From positions 578,277 to 642,276 of the forward strand of contig NZ_JAJUBB010000001.1 in NCBI RefSeq assembly GCF_028683135.1: 64,000 nt of DNA. Direction: 5' to 3'. The stretch is from Enterovibrio qingdaonensis (GTDB lineage: Bacteria > Pseudomonadota > Gammaproteobacteria > Enterobacterales > Vibrionaceae). The notes under the pieces are model-generated. The model saw only the letters and a list, made by a program, of their open reading frames with translations. It had not been told where the DNA came from and did no database searches. This document shows, in pieces, positions 1 to 7,839 of the stretch (positions within the stretch are counted from its first letter, which is position 1; every line of letters begins with the position of its first letter). The position numbers and the translations under genes are program-made.

Positions 1-207
1 AGAAACATCATTGTTATCGCCGATTTGGCTGGAGAAACCGCCGATGCGGCGAGAAACTCACATCAGTCTGCCAATACCATCGAAGCTCTCTCTAAAGAAT
101 TAGATGCATTGGTCAAAACATTTGCGGGTAACAATACCTCGAGCAAAGCAGGTGCAAGCGGCCTTAGCAACTTCGCGGCTCAACAGGCTACGCCTCAGGC
201 ATTGTAA
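1..207 (+). CDS. Methyl-accepting chemotaxis protein, C-terminal end (partial)
   Basis: The reading frame is open from the left edge to a TAA at 205-207, so only about 68 C-terminal residues are visible. The Ala/Ser/Gln-rich helical stretch with ETADAARNSHQSANTIEALS followed by a ...ELDALVKTF... segment is what is seen at the end of the cytoplasmic hairpin of bacterial chemoreceptors, just after the CheA/CheW-contacting tip. The sensor and membrane domains lie outside the window, so ligand and topology cannot be judged. No CheR-binding pentapeptide is visible at the C terminus. The product would signal through CheA to the flagellar motor. Confidence 0.8.
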   Translation, partial: RNIIVIADLAGETADAARNSHQSANTIEALSKELDALVKTFAGNNTSSKAGASGLSNFAAQQATPQAL

Positions 208-255
208 TAATCTGACAGCGCAAACCTATCAGATGGGGTGTCCCTACGCCCCATC

Positions 256-290
256 GCTCCAAGCTCCAAGCTCCAAGCTCCAAGCTCCAA
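256..290. repeat. Tandem heptamer repeat (GCTCCAA)x5
   Basis: Five exact, uninterrupted copies of the 7-base unit GCTCCAA run through the gap between the chemoreceptor and the GAF protein. Perfect short arrays like this can change copy number by slipped-strand replication. It is outside any gene I support and its role is unknown. Confidence 0.9.
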
Positions 291-366
291 GCAAAATTGT
301 CTCTTTCTGCAAACCCTTACACCTACCGCTATAGTAATAACAGCAGCTGATTAAATTGGAATAAGT

Positions 367-1320
367 ATGAAATCGCCCTTGTTTCCGCCCAATGAAGAGA
401 TAAGACTAAAAGCGTTAAAACACTTAAATATCCTCGATACCAGTGAAGAAGAGCGTTTTGACCGTCTCACGCGTTTGGCTCGGCAAATGTTTGCGACTAA
501 ATTCGCACTCATCAGCTTTATTGACAAAAATCGCCAGTGGGTAAAATCATCCTCAGGTGATAATTGGGCAGAAAACATCCCCAGGGACTTATCTTTTTGC
601 GGACACACGATACTCAACGACAGCCCATTGATCGTCGCAAATGCAGATAAAGATCCGCGATTTTTTGACAACCCTTATGTCACAGGCTTACCCAACATTA
701 AGTTCTATGCTGGTTATCCGCTGCATCATGCTAATGGGTCTGTATTGGGCACGCTTAGCCTGATTGATGATCAACCGCGTACCTTTGACGACGACGACAT
801 TAGCAGCTTAAAAGATATTGCGGATTTAGCAGAACGAGAACTCATGGCAATGCAGTTCACCACACAGGACCAACTTACAGGCCTGCTAAACGAACAAGGG
901 TTTTGGGTGTTGTCTCAAAACAGCCTGAATATGTGTGAGAGATTAAATGCACCCGCAACAATCGCCTACTTTGACGTCCGTGGCCTAAAAAGCATTAACC
1001 AGTTGTATGGATTAAAAGAAGGGGACAATGCACTGATTTTCTTTGCTGAGTTGCTTAGGTTTGGATTTAGAGAATCTGACGTAATAGCCCGTCTTGATTG
1101 TGATCGGTTTGCAGTCTTACTCAACAACACACCCATCTCGAACACACAAGAGATCTTAAAACGATTTAAAGAAAGAGTCGAAAGGTACTCTTCGGAAAAA
1201 CGCCTTCCCTATATGCTCAATTACCATGTTGGGGTGTCGGGCGTTGAATTAGACGGAGATTATGACTACCACTCTCTACTGAACCTGGCTAAATCCCTTG
1301 CGTCCCAATCGAAAAATTAG
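367..1320 (+). CDS. GAF domain protein with degenerate GGDEF domain
   Basis: A 317-residue cytoplasmic protein. Residues about 20-155 form a GAF domain of the type found in free-standing sensor proteins (motifs FDRLTRLARQMF, SFIDKNRQWVKSS, RDLSFCGHTI, FYAGYPL, LGTLSLID). Residues about 160-312 have the fold signature of a GGDEF domain (DQLTGLLNEQGF, ARLDCDRFAVLL), but the catalytic GG(D/E)EF loop is replaced by DCDRF, so diguanylate cyclase activity is not expected. It may bind GTP or c-di-GMP or act only as a dimerising output domain; this is inference. No membrane segment or signal peptide is seen. It stands alone between the chemoreceptor and a convergent SMR gene. Confidence 0.85.
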   Translation: MKSPLFPPNEEIRLKALKHLNILDTSEEERFDRLTRLARQMFATKFALISFIDKNRQWVKSSSGDNWAENIPRDLSFCGHTILNDSPLIVANADKDPRFFDNPYVTGLPNIKFYAGYPLHHANGSVLGTLSLIDDQPRTFDDDDISSLKDIADLAERELMAMQFTTQDQLTGLLNEQGFWVLSQNSLNMCERLNAPATIAYFDVRGLKSINQLYGLKEGDNALIFFAELLRFGFRESDVIARLDCDRFAVLLNNTPISNTQEILKRFKERVERYSSEKRLPYMLNYHVGVSGVELDGDYDYHSLLNLAKSLASQSKN

Positions 1321-1374
1321 CGTTTTAAATAGCGAAAGGACGCAATGATTTTGCACACTACGCGCTTTCTCGCA

Positions 1375-1725
1375 TCAGTGCATGACTGACGAGAAGAGGT
1401 TGATCACCACGACGCCAGCAACAATTAGCGACATGCCCAAAATCGCAGGGATATCCAACTGCTGCCCGTGCCATAGCCATGCAACCAGAGAAACAAGCAC
1501 AATACCCGCCGCACTCCATATCGCGTATGCGATACCAAGAGGCATTTGTCTCACCGTTATAGACAGTAAATAGAAAGAGATTGCATAACAGCCGAGAACG
1601 GTCGTTGTCGCGAGTGGATTGGTGAATGAATTTGTTTTTGGCATTGTCGACGTCGCGATAATTTCGAACAAAATAGCAACTGACAACGTAACGAACGGTG
1701 GCAATGTGTAGAGCAATTTAAACAT
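1375..1725 (-). CDS. Small multidrug resistance (SMR/EmrE-type) transporter
   Basis: A 116-residue integral membrane protein with four predicted helices, the length of the EmrE/SugE family. The essential membrane-embedded Glu of helix 1 is present (E21 in AILFEIIATSTMP), as is the helix 3 motif GIAYAIWSAAGIV. These proteins work as dual-topology dimers exchanging protons for lipophilic cations, betaine/choline or guanidinium. The start was placed at the ATG at 1723-1725 because a GGAG lies 8 bases before it; the longer frame has no such site. Which substrate is used cannot be told. Confidence 0.9.
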   Translation of the reverse strand: MFKLLYTLPPFVTLSVAILFEIIATSTMPKTNSFTNPLATTTVLGCYAISFYLLSITVRQMPLGIAYAIWSAAGIVLVSLVAWLWHGQQLDIPAILGMSLIVAGVVVINLFSSVMH

Positions 1726-1807
1726 CTCACGCACTCCTACATAGAGAAATGGTGCATCCAATCCACGAAACCGCCTAGTCAAATCCCGAACGGCGGTATA
1801 AACGACA

Positions 1808-1831
1808 GAGCCCTACTAATAAGCAGGGCTC
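1808..1831 (-). terminator. Hairpin after the DUF3332 gene
   Basis: The inverted repeat GAGCCCT / AGGGCTC with a 10-base loop lies 18 bases past the stop of the DUF3332 gene; on the minus strand a short T-rich stretch follows. It is a modest rho-independent terminator. Confidence 0.6.
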
Positions 1832-1848
1832 AACGTTGGAAAACTGAA

Positions 1849-2370
1849 TTAAACGCGGTTTGCTGCGTATTCGTTCAGTTCTGCAACTGCCACTGATGTG
1901 ATGAATTCGTCGTCCAGGTAAAAGTTAACCATCTCGCCGTCTTTCTCACCACGAAGAGTTTGCACTTTACCATCAGCGTAAGCAACTGACATTTCCAGTG
2001 ATTTGTCATTCAGTTGTTTAACATCAGCTGAAGAAATCTTAATTGGAGCAGTAGTCAGATCGCTGTTCAGGTTCTGGTTGATCTTGATAACAGCGTTCAT
2101 TGGCGTATCTGCCAGTGCTGGAGATTTACCAGAGATTGGGTTAGTACCGGTCCAGAATTCAATGGTGTTGAAAATGAACAGGTCAGCAGTCGCTGCAACA
2201 CCATAAACTGGAGACATTAGAACGTACAGACCTGCACGTGCGTAACGGTTGTCTACAGCAGACAGGTTAAGTTTCATCACGGCACCAGAAGTTGCCATTT
2301 GACCAATACAGCCAGTCAGAGACACAGTCAGGACAGCAGCTGCAACAGCTTTGATCGCAAATTTTTTCAT
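1849..2370 (-). CDS. DUF3332 family lipoprotein
   Basis: A 173-residue protein with a lipoprotein signal: basic N terminus MKKFAIK, hydrophobic core and lipobox LTGC with the acylated Cys at residue 21. The body matches the DUF3332 family seen in vibrios and other gammaproteobacteria (NRYARAG, SPVYGVAATADLFIFNTIEFWTG). The family has no established function; the mature protein should be attached to the outer or inner membrane on the periplasmic side. A Shine-Dalgarno is not conspicuous. The gene is a single unit with its own terminator. Confidence 0.88.
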   Translation of the reverse strand: MKKFAIKAVAAAVLTVSLTGCIGQMATSGAVMKLNLSAVDNRYARAGLYVLMSPVYGVAATADLFIFNTIEFWTGTNPISGKSPALADTPMNAVIKINQNLNSDLTTAPIKISSADVKQLNDKSLEMSVAYADGKVQTLRGEKDGEMVNFYLDDEFITSVAVAELNEYAANRV

Positions 2371-2728
2371 CGTTTTTCACACTGTGAACATAAAAAAGTC
2401 GACGAAGTATACATTGAAAATCAAAACTTAAAAGAGGGAGAAATATGCAGTGAAATGTAATTGAGTAACACGTGAGCAACAGCACCACGCAGGCTCTTTG
2501 CCTACGAGGTTACATCAAGGTTAACGAGGCAACACAGCGCACTGAATTCATTAAATTTTATTGGATACACATTGATGGAGAAAATAGACACCACTAAAAT
2601 AATCACAAAATCTGATTGCTGAATTAATGAGCATTCAATTTTATTCGTCTTCAATGCATTCTTATCTCGCTTGAGCTATTGTCTCAACACACCTACAATC
2701 GCCAACCCCAGAACTATTGGTGTTTCTT
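2371..2728. other. Divergent intergenic region, DUF3332 / DUF2986
   Basis: This AT-rich gap separates two divergent genes and must hold both promoters. I see no convincing open reading frame, strong palindrome or RNA element in it. Confidence 0.6.
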
Positions 2729-2929
2729 ATGAACAGAAAGAAAAAGATCATTTCAACGCTGAAGAAAAAAGAAAAGAAGAAAAACGCGAAGCTTAACCCA
2801 AGCAATAAGCCACGTTACATCTCTAAAGCAGAACGTGCGAAAATGGCTGAGCAAGAAAATGTCGACGTGCAAGAGACCGTAAGCACAGACGTTGAAGTGA
2901 GCGAGCAAGACACATCGGCTCAACAGTAA
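2729..2929 (+). CDS. DUF2986 family small basic protein
   Basis: A 66-residue protein with an extremely lysine-rich first half (MNRKKKI, KKKEKKKNAKLNPS) and an acidic tail. The segment NAKLNPSNKPRYISKAERAK is diagnostic of the DUF2986 family, found mainly in Vibrio and relatives; function unknown. The charge distribution would fit nucleic acid binding, but that is inference. The start was set at MNRKKK rather than the upstream in-frame GTG at 2717 because family members begin there. Confidence 0.85.
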   Translation: MNRKKKIISTLKKKEKKKNAKLNPSNKPRYISKAERAKMAEQENVDVQETVSTDVEVSEQDTSAQQ

Positions 2930-3131
2930 GCAAACGTTTTATAGCGTAAACGAATTGACAGCATTGGTGGTGCTAACCTGCCCTTCGCGCACAACTGTGC
3001 AACGGCACCGCCAAGGTTGGTTTCTCCACTACCGCCTCCAATAGCTATCGCCGTTTTATTCCCACGAACACTCATTACAATCGGCGTATCAATCACGTGA
3101 TACGTAGCAGCGAGGCGAAAGCAACAGGCCG
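2930..3131 (-). other. Unassigned intergenic stretch with a protein-like minus-strand frame
   Basis: Read on the minus strand, the frame from just after a TAA near 3130 to a stop near 2928 stays open and includes an ATG (MSVRGNKTAIAIGGGSGE...). The first half has a protein-like, glycine-rich look, but there is no good ribosome site and I recognise no family. The stretch also contains the 10-base palindrome ATCACGTGAT. It could be a gene relic, a mobile-cassette remnant or chance. Confidence 0.25.
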
Positions 3132-3137
3132 TTTAGG

Positions 3138-3497
3138 TTAACGTGCCGTTTCAGACCACACGGCAAACTCGTTACCGCTCGGTTCTAGAAAATGAAAACG
3201 GCAGCCACCAGGAAACTCGAATATTGGGCGGACAATTTCCCCTCCGAATTGAATGACCTTGTCTAACGTAGCTTCAATGTCTGAACTATAAAAAACCAGA
3301 AGTGCTCCACCTGTATGAGTCTGACTACAAGAATCGGATTGAAAGAATCCGCCATCTAACCCTTGATTTGAAAAAGCCGTATATTCAGGCCCATAGTCAA
3401 CAAACTCCCATCCAAACACCGACGAGAAAAATGACTTAGTCAACGCTAACTCTTTTGCGCCAAACTCAACATAATTGAGTTTTTCATGCTGATTCAT
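3138..3497 (-). CDS. VOC (glyoxalase/bleomycin resistance) family protein
   Basis: A 119-residue single-module VOC protein. The paired beta-alpha-beta-beta-beta pattern is visible: NYVEFGAKELALTKSFFSSV at the start and RFHFLEPSGNEFAVWSE at the end, the latter carrying the usual metal-ligand Glu position. Such proteins are lyases, dioxygenases or binding proteins and the substrate cannot be assigned. The start at MNQHEK follows a GAGGAG; the upstream in-frame start would overlap that site. Confidence 0.88.
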   Translation of the reverse strand: MNQHEKLNYVEFGAKELALTKSFFSSVFGWEFVDYGPEYTAFSNQGLDGGFFQSDSCSQTHTGGALLVFYSSDIEATLDKVIQFGGEIVRPIFEFPGGCRFHFLEPSGNEFAVWSETAR

Positions 3498-3539
3498 TTC
3501 CCCGCTCCTCATTGATTATCAAAGTATCGACAATGCACA

Positions 3540-3839
3540 CTAACCCTCAATCGTCTTGCGACCGCAGTTTTCACAGATTGTATGGCGAGAAAACTCATCC
3601 ATTGAGGCTAAAAATGGACCTACAGCCCACCCTTTGATTAAACCCGCGATAAACTCTTTGCGCTTTTGATCTTTTGCGCCTTGAAAAGGACTGGGGTTCC
3701 TAATCAAAACCGTAATATGCTTGGACGTAATGTGACAAGCCGTACATGGGTAACTCTCTATCTGGTGCAGCACCACTTTTCCCCGAATACTAACCACTCT
3801 ACAGGCAGTAACTTGCCCCCTCAATCCAATATCGGACAT
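3540..3839 (-). CDS. Hypothetical protein with two Cys pairs
   Basis: A 99-residue frame not recognised by me. It has a CTACH and, near the C terminus, a CENC motif, which together could form a zinc ribbon, and a central helix-forming stretch KRKEFIAGLIKGWAVGPF. A CAGGG precedes the ATG. It follows the VOC gene in the same direction with a 42-base gap, so co-transcription is possible. Whether it is expressed is uncertain. Confidence 0.4.
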   Translation of the reverse strand: MSDIGLRGQVTACRVVSIRGKVVLHQIESYPCTACHITSKHITVLIRNPSPFQGAKDQKRKEFIAGLIKGWAVGPFLASMDEFSRHTICENCGRKTIEG

Positions 3840-4012
3840 TGCAGCCCTGACAGTGCGCTATTTTTTCTTTGCGAATCTATCTGTGACGTTATACAGCCAA
3901 TTGATTGGTGACATGTGAAGCATAAACGAGGCTATCCCCCACTCGACAAACTGTCATTTTTCCTTCGAAATACGTTAAGGTATTGAGAGCGTTAAACAGT
4001 TTGGAGAACCGT

Positions 4013-5809
4013 ATGTCCGCACCGAGTTGGGATTTTTCTTTCGTTTATATCAGCCTTCAAGATCCAGCTTTACTTGAAGACATACAAAAAGCAGAGCAAC
4101 TCATTGCTTCTTTAGGTGAATTATCGTCTGACAATGTCGAGCAGTGTCAGCAGGCACTGACGCGCTTTGATGACATCAAAATCTTACTACTTTCCGCCTC
4201 AAACTATGCTGCATGTCTTTCTTCCGTTGATGCCACCAACGCCGAGGCAAAATCCCTTGTGGTGAAAACCGATGTGCTTTTGTCATCCCTCGCTCAAGCC
4301 TTTAGCCCGTTTGAAAGCGAGCTAGCGAGTTGTAACGCAGACATTTTCCAGTCGGTAATGCAAGGCAGCGACGAGCATGGCCTGTTTAGCCGTCATCAGT
4401 TCCGTTTGGAGCAAATCAGAAAGCAGCGTGTTTACCGATTGTCTGTAGCGGAAGAGCAATTACTGTCTGCAATGCAAGTTGATGGTAAGAATGCTTGGGG
4501 TCGCCTTTATGACAACATCACAGGCGATATGAACGTTACCCTTACGCTCGCTGACGGCACGCTGGAAACCATTGGCCTGTCACAAGCGGCAAGTATTCTA
4601 TATGGCAGTGATGCATCGCGCAGAGAGCCTGCTTGGCGTGCCATATATGAAGGTATGGAAAAGCAGGAAATCACCTTCGCAGCGATTCTTAACGCGCTTG
4701 CAGGTAATCGACTGACAGAATACAAAAAGCGCAGTCACACAGAGACTCTCACTTTCCTTCAACCTGCACTGAATGGCAGTCGCATAGAGCAATCAACGCT
4801 AGATGCAATGATGCAAACGGCAAGGGAAAGCCAACCTATTTCCCGTGGCGCAGCGCAATCTATGGCGAAGCTATTTAATACCAATGCTCTAACGCCGTGG
4901 GATGAATTGGCCGCGATGCCTCCTTTATCCGAGGCGAGCAGTGAAACCCTTTCCTTTGAGGAAGGCATTGCGATCATTAAGCAGGCATTTGGCGAGGTTG
5001 ACCCAGAAATGGCGGACTTCGTCGATATGATGGTTGAGAACCGACTTATTGATGCAGCACCACAACCAAATAAGGTCATGGGTGCATACTGCACAAAAAT
5101 CCCGAAAACGCGCACGCCTCTGGTGTTTATGAGTTATGGCGGCAGCATGTCAGATGTGCTGACACTGGCGCATGAGCTTGGCCATGCATTCCATAACTGG
5201 GTAATGCGCGATATGCCGTATGTCGAAACCACGTACCCAATGACGCTCGCTGAAACCGCCTCTATCTTCGCTGAAAACGTGGTGCGAGACGCGCTGTTGG
5301 CGCGAGCAAAAAGCGACAACGACAAAATGTTGATGCTATGGGAAGAGGCGCAATCTGCCGTGGCTTTGCTGCTCAATATTCCTGTGCGCTTTCAGTTTGA
5401 AAAAGCGTTTTACGAGCAACGTGAAAATGGCGAGCTTTCACCGGCGGATTTGAAAGCACTGATGGCGTCAACGTGGAAAGATTGGTACGGCGAGGCGTCG
5501 TCCGAGCCAAATGACTTGTTCTGGGCGAGTAAGCTGCATTTCAGCATCGCAGAGATCAGTTTCTACAACTACCCCTACCTGTTTGGGTATCTCTTCAGTA
5601 CAGGCGTCTACGCGCAGCGACAACACAAAGGTGAACGCTTCTATGAAGACTATAAAGCCTTGTTGCGCGATACAGGACGTATGACAGCTTCAGACGTCGC
5701 CGAGAAGCACTTGGGTGTGAATTTGCGTGCCGGGGACTTTTGGGCGCAAAGCGTTGCCATAGTGGGGACACGCATCGAGGCATTCCAAAAACTGGTCGAT
5801 GACTTTTAA
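4013..5809 (+). CDS. M3 family oligoendopeptidase (PepF-like)
   Basis: A 598-residue cytosolic zinc metallopeptidase of the M3 family, size and layout as in PepF oligoendopeptidases. The HEXXH zinc motif is HELGH at residues 387-391, and a Glu 23 residues after it (E414 in ETAS) is in place for the third ligand. It would cleave short peptides released by proteasomal-type proteases or taken up from outside. The start is the ATG at 4013, preceded by GGAG at 8 bases; the longer TTG frame has no such site. It is a single gene closed by a strong terminator shared with ybiT. Confidence 0.93.
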   Translation: MSAPSWDFSFVYISLQDPALLEDIQKAEQLIASLGELSSDNVEQCQQALTRFDDIKILLLSASNYAACLSSVDATNAEAKSLVVKTDVLLSSLAQAFSPFESELASCNADIFQSVMQGSDEHGLFSRHQFRLEQIRKQRVYRLSVAEEQLLSAMQVDGKNAWGRLYDNITGDMNVTLTLADGTLETIGLSQAASILYGSDASRREPAWRAIYEGMEKQEITFAAILNALAGNRLTEYKKRSHTETLTFLQPALNGSRIEQSTLDAMMQTARESQPISRGAAQSMAKLFNTNALTPWDELAAMPPLSEASSETLSFEEGIAIIKQAFGEVDPEMADFVDMMVENRLIDAAPQPNKVMGAYCTKIPKTRTPLVFMSYGGSMSDVLTLAHELGHAFHNWVMRDMPYVETTYPMTLAETASIFAENVVRDALLARAKSDNDKMLMLWEEAQSAVALLLNIPVRFQFEKAFYEQRENGELSPADLKALMASTWKDWYGEASSEPNDLFWASKLHFSIAEISFYNYPYLFGYLFSTGVYAQRQHKGERFYEDYKALLRDTGRMTASDVAEKHLGVNLRAGDFWAQSVAIVGTRIEAFQKLVDDF

Positions 5810-5831
5810 CTGATAGATTTTCATGAAAAAA

Positions 5832-5854
5832 AACGCCGCTCAATGAGCGGCGTT
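5832..5854. terminator. Bidirectional terminator, M3 peptidase / ybiT
   Basis: A perfect 10-base-pair stem (AACGCCGCTC / GAGCGGCGTT) with a 3-base loop, flanked by A-runs on the left and T-runs on the right, lies between two convergent genes and can stop transcription from both. Confidence 0.93.
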
Positions 5855-5875
5855 TTCAATGCATGTCAGCAGCAA

Positions 5876-7468
5876 TTAATGCTCGATACCACGAGACTTC
5901 AGGAACTCAGCGTAAGTGCCTTTGAAATCAGTGATTTTGCCATCACGAATTTCAAGGATACGGGTTGCCAGTGAGTCTACGAATACGCGGTCGTGAGATA
6001 CGAAGAACAACGTACCTTTGTATTGCTCTAGCGCGGTGTTCAACGACTCAATAGATTCCATATCCATGTGGTTTGTTGGTTCATCCATCAGCAGCATGTT
6101 TGGCTTGTGCATCATAAGCTTACCAAGCAACATACGGCCTTGCTCACCACCGGACAGCACTTTCACAGACTTTTTGATGTCGTCTTGAGAGAACAACATA
6201 CGGCCAAGGAAGCCACGAACAACTTGCTCGTCTTCGCCTTCTTGACGCCATTGGCTCATCCAATCCATCAGGTTCATGTCTTCTTCGAAGTCATGCGCAT
6301 GGTCTTGTGCGTAGTAACCGATGTTCGCGTTTTCTGACCACTTGAACATACCAGTACGTGGTTCAAGAACGCCAGCCAGTGTGTTCAACAGAGTCGTTTT
6401 ACCCACGCCGTTCTCACCGATGATTGCAATGCGCTCGCCAACTTCGAAGATACCGCCGAAACCAGCGAACAGATCGTCTTCAAAGCCTTGGCTCAGGTTT
6501 TCAACTTCCAGCGCGTTACGGAACAATTCTTTTGATTGCTCGAAACGAATGAATGGGTTTTGGCGGCTTGACGCTTTCACCTCAGTCAATTGGATCTTAT
6601 CAATTTGTTTCGCACGAGACGTCGCCTGCTTCGCTTTAGATGCGTTTGCAGAGAAACGTGCTACGAAGGTTTGAAGCTCAGCGATCTGTGCTTTTTTCTT
6701 CGCATTGTCAGACAGCAGACGCTCACGCGCTTGTGTCGCTGCTGTCATGTATTCGTCGTAGTTACCAGGGTAAACGCGCAGCTCACCGTAATCCAAGTCA
6801 GCCATGTGAGTACATACTGAGTTCAGGAAGTGACGGTCGTGCGAGATGATAATCATGGTGCAGTTACGCTCGTTCAGCGTATCTTCCAACCAACGAATCG
6901 CATCGATGTCCAAGTTGTTCGTTGGTTCGTCAAGCAACATGATGTCTGGGTCAGCAAACAGAACCTGTGCCAGAAGCACACGCAGTTTCCAGCCCGGTGC
7001 TACCGCGCTCATCAGACCGTAGTGCTGTTCAACCGGAATACCTACTGCCAGCAACAGTTCACCCGCTTTGGACTCTGCCATGTAGCCGTCCATTTCAGCG
7101 AATTCAACTTCCAAGTCTGCAACGCGCATGCCGTCGTCTTCGCTCATTTCTGGCAGAGAATAGATACGGTCACGCTCTTGTTTCACTTCCCACAGTTCTT
7201 TGTGGCCCATGATAACAGTGTCGATAACGGTGAAGCTTTCGTAAGCAAACTGATCCTGATTCAGCTTGGCAACACGTTCGTTAGGGTCAACGCTGACGTT
7301 ACCGCTGGTTGGTTCCAGTTCACGGCTCAGGATTTTCATGAAGGTTGACTTACCGCAGCCGTTCGCACCGATTAGGCCGTAACGGTTACCTTCGCCAAAC
7401 TTGACGCTGATGTTTTCGAAAAGCGGCTTGGCGCCAAATTGCTGTGTGATATTAGCTGTACTAAGCAA
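5876..7468 (-). CDS. ybiT: ABC-F family ATPase YbiT
   Basis: A 530-residue soluble protein with two ABC ATPase domains and no membrane segment, the exact length of E. coli YbiT. Walker A motifs GANGCGKST and GENGVGKTT, signature VAPGWKLR in domain 1 and LSGGEQGR in domain 2, and Walker [11 protein letters not shown] and [10 protein letters not shown] are all visible, with the charged inter-domain linker ([19 protein letters not shown]). ABC-F proteins bind the ribosomal E site and relieve stalled states. The start is taken as TTG at 7466-7468, preceded by AGGA, because it gives the conserved N terminus; the in-frame upstream ATGs would add residues absent from the family. Confidence 0.95.
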   Translation of the reverse strand: MLSTANITQQFGAKPLFENISVKFGEGNRYGLIGANGCGKSTFMKILSRELEPTSGNVSVDPNERVAKLNQDQFAYESFTVIDTVIMGHKELWEVKQERDRIYSLPEMSEDDGMRVADLEVEFAEMDGYMAESKAGELLLAVGIPVEQHYGLMSAVAPGWKLRVLLAQVLFADPDIMLLDEPTNNLDIDAIRWLEDTLNERNCTMIIISHDRHFLNSVCTHMADLDYGELRVYPGNYDEYMTAATQARERLLSDNAKKKAQIAELQTFVARFSANASKAKQATSRAKQIDKIQLTEVKASSRQNPFIRFEQSKELFRNALEVENLSQGFEDDLFAGFGGIFEVGERIAIIGENGVGKTTLLNTLAGVLEPRTGMFKWSENANIGYYAQDHAHDFEEDMNLMDWMSQWRQEGEDEQVVRGFLGRMLFSQDDIKKSVKVLSGGEQGRMLLGKLMMHKPNMLLMDEPTNHMDMESIESLNTALEQYKGTLFFVSHDRVFVDSLATRILEIRDGKITDFKGTYAEFLKSRGIEH

Positions 7469-7839
7469 GGTGATAATCCTGAACATAGAATGGAAAACGC
7501 CGCAAGGGTACAGAGAATACCCTCTTACTTCAAGCAAACTGCGTATTGAGTCACAGACATAACGCCAAATTTATTGCAGCCAGAATGCTATAACACGCCC
7601 ATTGATCGCCTGTTAACGAGAGAGAATACGCGGGATCATGCCCATTGTTACCCTCTTCAATACCGCCCAAATCACCTTTTACTTGGCGAGGTTGTTAGCA
7701 AACCGTTTCCGACCAGTTATGAACAGACGTCGCAATTTAACCTAATCTGTTGAGATATATCGCGAAACTCTATCTACACTTATTCTTCACTGTGAGATGG
7801 ATTTCATATCCCCTTCTGGGGAAACGGAGTGCTGGGATA
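7469..7839. other. Divergent intergenic region, ybiT / sensor gene
   Basis: The gap holds the promoters of ybiT (minus) and of the sensor gene (plus). No further gene or obvious RNA structure was found. Confidence 0.55.

Noticed and set aside
2930-3131. Integron attC-like recombination site in the gap
   Set aside because: Some inverted repeats are present, but the core-site sequences do not match and no integrase or cassette array is near.
3666-3911. 81-codon plus-strand frame
   Set aside because: Antisense to the 3540-3839 frame, which has better start context; neither is strong, but this one lacks any motif.
6830-7348. 172-codon plus-strand frame inside ybiT
   Set aside because: Shadow of the second strand of a certain ABC-F gene.
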